Shown here: positions 59,350 through 64,000 of the stretch, in pieces
Numbering within the stretch: position 1 is the first letter of the stretch
Layout of the letters: each line of letters begins with the position of its first letter
NCBI GenBank assembly: GCA_030150265.1
Contig: JASLGG010000021.1
Location: 1 to 64,000, forward strand
Length of the DNA: 64,000 bases
DNA from: Protaetiibacter sp.
Lineage (GTDB): Bacteria; Actinomycetota; Actinomycetes; Actinomycetales; Microbacteriaceae
Direction: 5' to 3'
The notes under the pieces: generated by a model
The model's database searches: none
Seen by the model: only the letters and a program-made list of their open reading frames with translations
What the model was told of the DNA's origin: nothing
Translations under genes and position numbers: made by a program

Positions 59350-59856
59350 TCAGGCGTCGACGTCGTCGAGGCGCGTGATGACCACCTCGAGCAGCCGCGC
59401 GAGCTCTCCGCGCTCGGTGTCGCTCAGGTCCTGCAGCACGTCGGACTCCATCACGTCGGAGCCGCGGATGGCGAGGCTGAACAGCTGCCAGCCCTCGTCG
59501 GTGAGGTTCACGAGGATGCGGGTGCGGTTGGCGGCATCCGGGGTGCGCTCGACGAGGCCGCGTTCGGCGAGCTTGTCGAGGCGGTGGGTCATGGATGACG
59601 GGGCCACGTTGCTCAGGTCGGCGAGCTGGCTCGGGGTGAGCGGCTCGCCCGCCTTGGCGAGCGCCGTGACGACGCCCCACTCGCCGGCGGCGATGTCGAG
59701 GTCGGCGAGCTGTCGCGCGTACCACTGGTCGAGCTTGCGGTTGAGGCTCTGCACGGCGGTGATGACGCGCTGCACCGACTCCTCGCCGCCCGCGGCCACG
59801 TAGGTGGCGACCGCGCGGCGGTAGAGCTCCTGGGCGCTCGGCGTGGATCGGGGCAC
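59350..59856 (-). CDS. MarR-family regulator
   Basis: A 168-residue winged-helix protein: LADLDIAAGEWGVVTALAKAG, LTPSQLADLSNVAPSSMTHRLDKL (recognition helix) and GLVERTPDAANRTRILVNLTDEG (wing). The GTG start at 59856 has GGAGG eight bases upstream; an ATG eight bases earlier is in another frame. It is divergent from an MFS transporter with a strong palindrome between them, so it most likely represses that pump and itself. Confidence 0.9.
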   Translation of the reverse strand: MPRSTPSAQELYRRAVATYVAAGGEESVQRVITAVQSLNRKLDQWYARQLADLDIAAGEWGVVTALAKAGEPLTPSQLADLSNVAPSSMTHRLDKLAERGLVERTPDAANRTRILVNLTDEGWQLFSLAIRGSDVMESDVLQDLSDTERGELARLLEVVITRLDDVDA

Positions 59857-59892
59857 GGGCTCATCCTCCCACGAACTTTCGTGTGCTAATAT

Positions 59893-59919
59893 TTCGATAT
59901 CAAAGTCTTTGACGTCGAA
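59893..59919. promoter_or_regulatory. MarR operator palindrome
   Basis: A near-perfect inverted repeat of 27 bases centred on T59906: inner arms TCAAAG/CTTTGA flanked by TCGA on each side. It stands 37 bases upstream of the MarR start and 57 upstream of the MFS start, next to an AT-rich taatattt box on the MarR side. Its size and position fit a MarR dimer site controlling both genes. Confidence 0.78.
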
Positions 59920-59976
59920 GACACTGTGCCAGACACCGCATCCACACGACCACAGGATCTCGACGGAGGGACCACC

Positions 59977-61323
59977 ATGCGCGCGAAGCTCCTCGTGCTC
60001 GCGTCGTCGATCGGCTCGCTCGGCTGGGGCGCGGTGCTCCCGTTCCAGTTCGCCTACGCGGCCGACACCCGGGGCTGGGGCGTGCTCGTCGCCGCGGGAG
60101 CGTCCTCCCTCTTCTCCGTCGGCGCGCTCGTCGCGGCTCCCCTCGCGGGCCGGCTCGCCGATCGCTTCGACCCGGTCGCGGTCGCCGTGGTGTCCCAGCT
60201 CGTGGGCGCGGTCGCCGTCGGGTCGCTCGTGCTCGTGGGGCAGCCCGTGCCGTTCCTCGTCGGCATGCTGTTCTTCGGCCTCGGGCTCGCCGCCGCGGTC
60301 CCCGCCAAGCAGGTGCTCGCGCTCAACTGGTCCTCGAGCGGCGACCGCCGCAAGATCTTCGCCTACAAGTTCACCGGCGAGTCGCTCGGCATGGCCGCCG
60401 GGGCCTTCCTCGCGGGCCTCGTCATCGACCTCCGCCGCATCGACGGCCTCGACCTCGGGTTCCTCATGGCGGCGGGCGGCTTCGTGCTGTCGTCGGCCAT
60501 CATCGCCGTCGCCGGACGCCTCGGCGCGTCGCGTGCCGAGGGCCGGACGGATGCGTCCGGTGCGCCCGCCGGAGACCGAGAGGTCGGCGGCCTGCGCGCC
60601 GAGACGGGCGCCATCGCCGTGATCGACCCGGACGGCTCCGTCGCGCGCCCGCGCCGTGCCGGCGCCCTGCGCACCATCTTCGCCGACCCCGCGCTGCGCT
60701 GGACCGCCGTGCTCACGACGACCCTCGCGCTCGGCTTCTACGCCCAGTTCGAGTCGGGCCTGCCGGCCTACGCGATCACCGTGCTCGACGTCGACCCCTC
60801 GGCCATCGGTATCGCCGCGGCCGTCAACTGCCTCGTGATCGTGGCGTTGCAGGTCGTCGTGGTGAAGCTCACCGCGAAGCGCAGCGCGCCCGCCCTGCTG
60901 ATGGCGGTGTCCGGAATCTGGGTGCTCTCGTGGCTGCTGCTCTCGGTGGCGCATCTCACGCCCGGCATCGCGGCCGCGCTGTTCGTCACGACCTACGGCG
61001 TCTTCGCGATCGGCGAGACCATGTACAGCCCGGTGCTCAATCCGCTCACCGCCTCGCTCGCGCCGCGCGGCATGGTCGGCCAGACCCTCGGCACGATCGC
61101 CGCCCTGCAGACCGCGTTCTCGGCCGCGGGGCCGCTCGTCGCCGGCGTGCTGCTCGGCGCGGGCCTCGCCGACGTCTTCCTCGTGCTGCACCTCCTGATC
61201 AGCGTCGCGGCGCTGCTCGCGGCCTGGCGCATCCGCCGCCTGCTCGCGGCGCGCGAGCGGGCGCGGATGACGGGGAGCGAGCCGCCCACGCGCCCCGTCG
61301 ACCTGGTGGGCGCCGGCGCATAG
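59977..61323 (+). CDS. MFS drug-efflux-type transporter
   Basis: A 448-residue protein with twelve predicted helices and MFS signatures: GSLGWGAVLPFQFAYAADTRG in helix 1, APLAGRLADRFDPVAV (motif A) after helix 2, and a charged central loop (about 180-235). Its divergent MarR regulator and the operator suggest export of a toxic compound that also acts as inducer. GGAGGG stands before the ATG at 59977; an upstream ATG at 59926 lies close to the operator and is less likely. Confidence 0.87.
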   Translation: MRAKLLVLASSIGSLGWGAVLPFQFAYAADTRGWGVLVAAGASSLFSVGALVAAPLAGRLADRFDPVAVAVVSQLVGAVAVGSLVLVGQPVPFLVGMLFFGLGLAAAVPAKQVLALNWSSSGDRRKIFAYKFTGESLGMAAGAFLAGLVIDLRRIDGLDLGFLMAAGGFVLSSAIIAVAGRLGASRAEGRTDASGAPAGDREVGGLRAETGAIAVIDPDGSVARPRRAGALRTIFADPALRWTAVLTTTLALGFYAQFESGLPAYAITVLDVDPSAIGIAAAVNCLVIVALQVVVVKLTAKRSAPALLMAVSGIWVLSWLLLSVAHLTPGIAAALFVTTYGVFAIGETMYSPVLNPLTASLAPRGMVGQTLGTIAALQTAFSAAGPLVAGVLLGAGLADVFLVLHLLISVAALLAAWRIRRLLAARERARMTGSEPPTRPVDLVGAGA

Positions 61324-61419
61324 GACCCGCCGCGACCGCGCCACAACCCCCTGGCGCATCGGGCGCGGAAGGCGCATGATCGCGGTGTCCGCGACATCCC
61401 GCGGGCGAAGGGAGACACC

Positions 61420-61833
61420 ATGTCCATGCGACTCAACCCCTACCTGAACTTCCGCGGAACCGCGCAGGAGGCGATGCGCCGATATCAGGACATCCTCGGC
61501 GGCGAGCTCACCGTCACGACCTTCGCGGACGGCGGCATGCCGATCGAGCCGGAGGAGGCCCACCTCGTGATGCACGCGCAGCTCGAGACCCCCGACGGCT
61601 TCGTGCTCATGGGCGCCGATGTGCCGCAGTCGATGCCGCTCACCGCCGGCAGCAGCATCTCGGTGTCGCTCTCCGGCGACGACGGCGAGCGGCTCCGCTC
61701 CTTCTGGGACGGCCTGCTCGAGGGCGGCACGCTCACCGTCCCGCTCGAGCAGGCGCCCTGGGGCGACGCCTTCGGGATGCTCGTCGACCGCTTCGGCATC
61801 GCCTGGCTCGTCAACATCTCGGCCGCGGGCTGA
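61420..61833 (+). CDS. PhnB-like VOC protein
   Basis: A 137-residue VOC protein, paralogue of the one at 58,192: LNPYLNFRGTAQEAMRRYQDILGG, HAQLETPDGFVLMGADVP and GDAFGMLVDRFGIAWLVNI. GGGAGA precedes the ATG. It stands alone between the MFS gene and the deazaflavin-type oxidoreductase. The role is unknown. Confidence 0.88.
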   Translation: MSMRLNPYLNFRGTAQEAMRRYQDILGGELTVTTFADGGMPIEPEEAHLVMHAQLETPDGFVLMGADVPQSMPLTAGSSISVSLSGDDGERLRSFWDGLLEGGTLTVPLEQAPWGDAFGMLVDRFGIAWLVNISAAG

Positions 61834-61879
61834 GCGCGTTGCCGCGCGCCTCGCGTCTGCGCTCGCGATAGCGTGACGT

Positions 61880-62365
61880 GTGGCCATCGCGAGCAGACCC
61901 GTCCGGGCGGCCGTCGCGCGCTTCACGCGCACGCGGTTCTTCCGGGCGACGGGTCCGCGGATGATGCCCCCGCTCGAGCGGTTCGCGGCGCGTGTCTCGG
62001 GAGGACGCCGCGGACCGCTCAGCGGGGTGCTCGTGCCCTCGCTCGTCCTGCACACCGTGGGCGCGCGCACGGGCGTCCCGCGGGAGACCGCGCTCATGTG
62101 CTGCCCGCTGCCCGACGGCGTCATCCTCGTCACGGGCTCGAACTTCGCGCGCCCCGAGCACCCGGCGTGGACCTGGAACCTGCTCGCGCATCCGGACGCC
62201 GAGGTCGACTACCGCGGCGAGCGTCGCGCCGTGCGCGCGGAGCTCGTGCCCGACGGGGAGCGCGAGGAGGTCTGGCGCGTGCTCGAGCGCAACTGGCCCG
62301 GCTACCGCGGCTACGAGCGCAGCTCGGGGCGGGTACTCCGGATCTTCCGTCTCATCCCGCGCTGA
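61880..62365 (+). CDS. deazaflavin (F420)-dependent nitroreductase-family protein
   Basis: A 161-residue protein of the Ddn/DUF385 group: LVLHTVGARTGVPRETALMCCPL then VILVTGSNFARPEHPAWTWNL and HPDAEVDYRGERRAVRA, the typical split-barrel pattern that binds F420 or a flavin. Members reduce quinones or nitro compounds. It starts with a GTG at 61880. No F420 biosynthesis gene is in the window, so the cofactor is inferred from the family. Confidence 0.87.
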   Translation: MAIASRPVRAAVARFTRTRFFRATGPRMMPPLERFAARVSGGRRGPLSGVLVPSLVLHTVGARTGVPRETALMCCPLPDGVILVTGSNFARPEHPAWTWNLLAHPDAEVDYRGERRAVRAELVPDGEREEVWRVLERNWPGYRGYERSSGRVLRIFRLIPR

Positions 62366-62429
62366 CCCGCCTGGCCGTGCTGACCGTCTGCCCGCGCTGA
62401 CCCGCCTGGCCGCGCCATCCCGCGCGGCG

Positions 62430-62711
62430 TCAGCTCGCGCGCACCCCGGCTCGCTCCGGATGCGCGTCGAACCAGTCCGCGACATACCAGCAGGTGGGCG
62501 TGATGCGGCGTCCCGAGCGCTCCACGTCGTCCACCGCGAACTCCACGAGCTGCGCGGCATAGCCGTGCCCGCGCTCGCGCGGCACCGTGACGGTGCTGTG
62601 GAACACCACGGTGGGACCGTGATCGAGGTACTCGAGCGCGCTCACCAGGGCGCCGTCGCGGCGCAGCGTGTAGCGGTGCGCGTCGGGCTCGTGGGCCAGC
62701 TGGATCGCCAT
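62430..62711 (-). CDS. small GNAT-like acetyltransferase (COG2388 type)
   Basis: A 93-residue single-domain protein: LEYLDHGPTVVFHSTVTVPRERGHGYAAQLVEFAVDD contains the acetyl-CoA loop R-G-x-G-x-A, followed by ITPTCWYVADWFDAHPE with the Cys and Tyr typical of the YjdJ/GTNA group. The substrate is unknown. It is divergent from the glutathione peroxidase gene, with a 41-bp gap. Confidence 0.85.
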   Translation of the reverse strand: MAIQLAHEPDAHRYTLRRDGALVSALEYLDHGPTVVFHSTVTVPRERGHGYAAQLVEFAVDDVERSGRRITPTCWYVADWFDAHPERAGVRAS

Positions 62712-62752
62712 GCAGCCAGCGTAGGCCTCCCCGACGCGCGTAGCCTGGGGGA

Positions 62753-63253
62753 GTGGGCATCAGCAACACCTCCCTGCGGGACATCCCCCTGACGACGATC
62801 GACGGCGAGCGCGCGAGCCTCGCCGACTACGGCGACGGGCCGATCCTCATCGTCAACGTCGCCTCGCGCTGCGGCAACACCCCGCAGTACGAGAAGCTCG
62901 AGGAGCTGCAGGAGGAGTACCGCGACCGCGGCTTCACCGTGCTCGGCTTCCCCTGCAACCAGTTCCTCGGGCAGGAGCCCGGCTCGGCGGAGGAGATCAA
63001 GGAGTTCTGCTCCACGACCTACGGCGTCACCTTCCCGCTCATGGCGAAGACGCGCGTGAACGGCTGGCGCAAGCATCCGCTGTACGCCTCGCTCACCCAG
63101 GTGCCGGATGCCGACGGCAAGGCCGGCCGCGTCACCTGGAACTTCGAGAAGTTCCTGCTCGCCCCCGACGGGACGGTCACGCGCTTCCGCCCCAAGGTGC
63201 AGCCGGACGACCCCGCGGTGGTCGCCGCGATCGAGAAGGCGCTGCCCGCCTAG
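62753..63253 (+). CDS. glutathione peroxidase-family thiol peroxidase
   Basis: A 166-residue protein. The peroxidatic Cys40 stands in VASRCGNTPQY, followed by LGFPCNQFLGQEPGS with the Gln and likely resolving Cys, and VTWNFEKFLLAPDG with the Trp and Asn of the catalytic tetrad. In actinobacteria such enzymes usually use thioredoxin or mycothiol systems. The start is a GTG at 62753. It overlaps the S4-protein gene (convergent) by 4 bp at the 3' ends. Confidence 0.92.
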   Translation: MGISNTSLRDIPLTTIDGERASLADYGDGPILIVNVASRCGNTPQYEKLEELQEEYRDRGFTVLGFPCNQFLGQEPGSAEEIKEFCSTTYGVTFPLMAKTRVNGWRKHPLYASLTQVPDADGKAGRVTWNFEKFLLAPDGTVTRFRPKVQPDDPAVVAAIEKALPA

Positions 63254-63621
63254 AACCCGCGCAGCCGCTCGATCTCCCGGCGGTCGCGCTTGGTGGGCCG
63301 CCCGGCGCCCCGCTCGCGCACCGCGAAGACCGTGCGCTCCTCCTTCGGCGGAGGCGCGGGCGTGAGGTCGTCGAATGCCGCGGCCGCGAGCGCCGCGCTC
63401 ACGCGTTTCACGAGCAGCTGCCGCACCACGAGCACCCGTGCCCCCTGGGGCGTGACGACCCGCACCTCGACGCCCGGCCGCACGGTCTGCGCGGGCTTCG
63501 CGGTGTCGCCGCCGACCTTCACGTGCCCGGCCTTGCACAGCGCGGTCGCGGCCGAGCGCGACTTCGTCACGCGCACCGCCCACAGCCAGGCGTCGATGCG
63601 CACGCCGCCCGCCTCGTCCAT
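63250..63621 (-). CDS. S4-domain RNA-binding protein (Hsp15-like)
   Basis: A 123-residue protein: RIDAWLWAVRVTKSRSAATALCKAGHVKVGG is an S4 domain as in Hsp15/YabO, then VRPGVEVRV and a basic tail RPTKRDRREIERLRGF. Hsp15-type proteins bind stalled 50S subunits carrying nascent chains. The ATG at 63621 is chosen because it directly precedes the S4 domain; a longer frame to 63897 runs antisense to the NUDIX gene. Confidence 0.88.
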   Translation of the reverse strand: MDEAGGVRIDAWLWAVRVTKSRSAATALCKAGHVKVGGDTAKPAQTVRPGVEVRVVTPQGARVLVVRQLLVKRVSAALAAAAFDDLTPAPPPKEERTVFAVRERGAGRPTKRDRREIERLRGF

Positions 63622-63681
63622 CCGCTCGCCGTCCCTTCCTCCCGGGAAGCCTAGATGCCGGCGACGGCCTAGGCTCGGAGC

Positions 63682-64000
63682 ATGACCCGGGCCCCGCACG
63701 ATCCGCGCGAGCGCCGACCGCACGGTCCCGGCGACGCCTGGGTCGACGGACCGCAGGGCAGGTACTGGGGTCGTTTCGGCGCCGCGGGGCTGCTGCTCGC
63801 GCATCCGGATGCCGGGGTGCTGTTGCAGCTGCGCGCCGAGTGGAGCCATCTCGGCGGCACCTGGGGCATCCCGGGCGGCGCGCGCCACGACGAGCACGAG
63901 ACCGCGATCGCCGCGGCGCTGCGCGAGTCGGAGGAGGAGGCCGGGGTGCCCGCTTCCGCGGTGCGCGTGCTCGGCGAGGCCGTGTGGGACCTCGGCTACT
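63682..64000 (+). CDS. NUDIX hydrolase (3' end beyond window)
   Basis: The first 106 codons are present. GRFGAAGLLLAHPD is followed by LGGTWGIPGGARHDEHE and ALRESEEEAGV, together the NUDIX box G-x5-E-x7-R-E-x-x-E-E-x-G with its metal-binding Glu residues. It should hydrolyse a nucleoside-diphosphate derivative. The ATG at 63682 follows a taggct box by about 10 bases. The gene is divergent from the S4-protein gene. Confidence 0.9.
   Translation, partial: MTRAPHDPRERRPHGPGDAWVDGPQGRYWGRFGAAGLLLAHPDAGVLLQLRAEWSHLGGTWGIPGGARHDEHETAIAAALRESEEEAGVPASAVRVLGEAVWDLGY

Noticed and set aside
59926..62133. A very long minus-strand frame joined to the MarR gene
   Set aside because: Only the last 168 codons form a domain; the rest is antisense to the MFS and VOC genes. 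The GTG at 59856 with a good ribosome site is the real start.

Overview
The window comes from a high-GC actinobacterium, most likely a member of the Microbacteriaceae. This is an inference from the GC-rich codon use, GTG starts, DUF222/HNH nuclease, DUF6186 and DUF2165 proteins, and the 'GGTTGAGTAG...CGAAACC' type intergenic repeats seen in that family. No species call is possible from the sequence alone.

Layout. Bases 1-11,036 are ordinary chromosome: a truncated UvrA-like ABC protein, an MFS transporter, a double AsnC regulator divergent from an M28-like peptidase and an alpha/beta hydrolase, a 450-bp field of intergenic repeats, a DUF222-HNH protein, apt, and small conserved proteins. At 11,037 lies an intact tRNA-Pro(GGG), preceded by a degenerate copy. 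Its 3' part (about 43 bp) is an attachment site. From there to 46,758 runs an integrative and conjugative element (ICE) of about 35.7 kb. It carries a tyrosine integrase and Xis-like protein, a coupling protein, a type IV secretion module (VirB4-type ATPase, SCO6880-type protein, VirB6/TrbL-like protein, two DUF6112 proteins, a three-domain cell-wall hydrolase, a VirB8/TcpC-like protein), ParB, prim-pol, ArdC antirestriction, a MobF relaxase and a DprA homologue. Cargo genes interrupt this backbone: a tandem-repeat protein plus DUF4145 protein, a TIR-like/DUF4062-like protein, an AraC/quinone reductase/SDR/TetR cassette, and a decayed cytosine methyltransferase.

The right end of the ICE (41,807-46,572) carries a tightly overlapping five-gene cassette: HTH protein, ParB-like protein, Dam-family adenine methyltransferase, second ParB-like protein, and a protein with a possible PD-(D/E)xK-like nuclease core. 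I do not recognise it as a named defence system, and it is the best candidate for an undescribed one.

A second copy of the attachment sequence (46,716-46,758) ends the ICE and a third (54,465-54,499) ends a further 7.7-kb segment. That segment has no intact recombinase or transfer genes, which fits a cis-mobilisable element (CIME) accreted behind the ICE. It carries a complete Qat anti-phage system (QatA KAP ATPase, QatB, QatC QueC-like, QatD TatD-like), a broken serine recombinase, a bactofilin-like beta-repeat protein, a HEPN-like protein and a GNAT acetyltransferase. Each of the three att copies is followed by a different strong hairpin terminator, so every arriving element seems to bring its own terminator for the tRNA gene.

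Bases 54,500-64,000 return to GC-rich chromosome: an SDR, a cation/proton antiporter, VOC proteins, a WYL regulator, a DUF2165 protein, a MarR/MFS divergent pair with a near-perfect palindromic operator, a deazaflavin-dependent oxidoreductase-like protein, glutathione peroxidase, an S4-domain protein and a NUDIX hydrolase cut by the window end.
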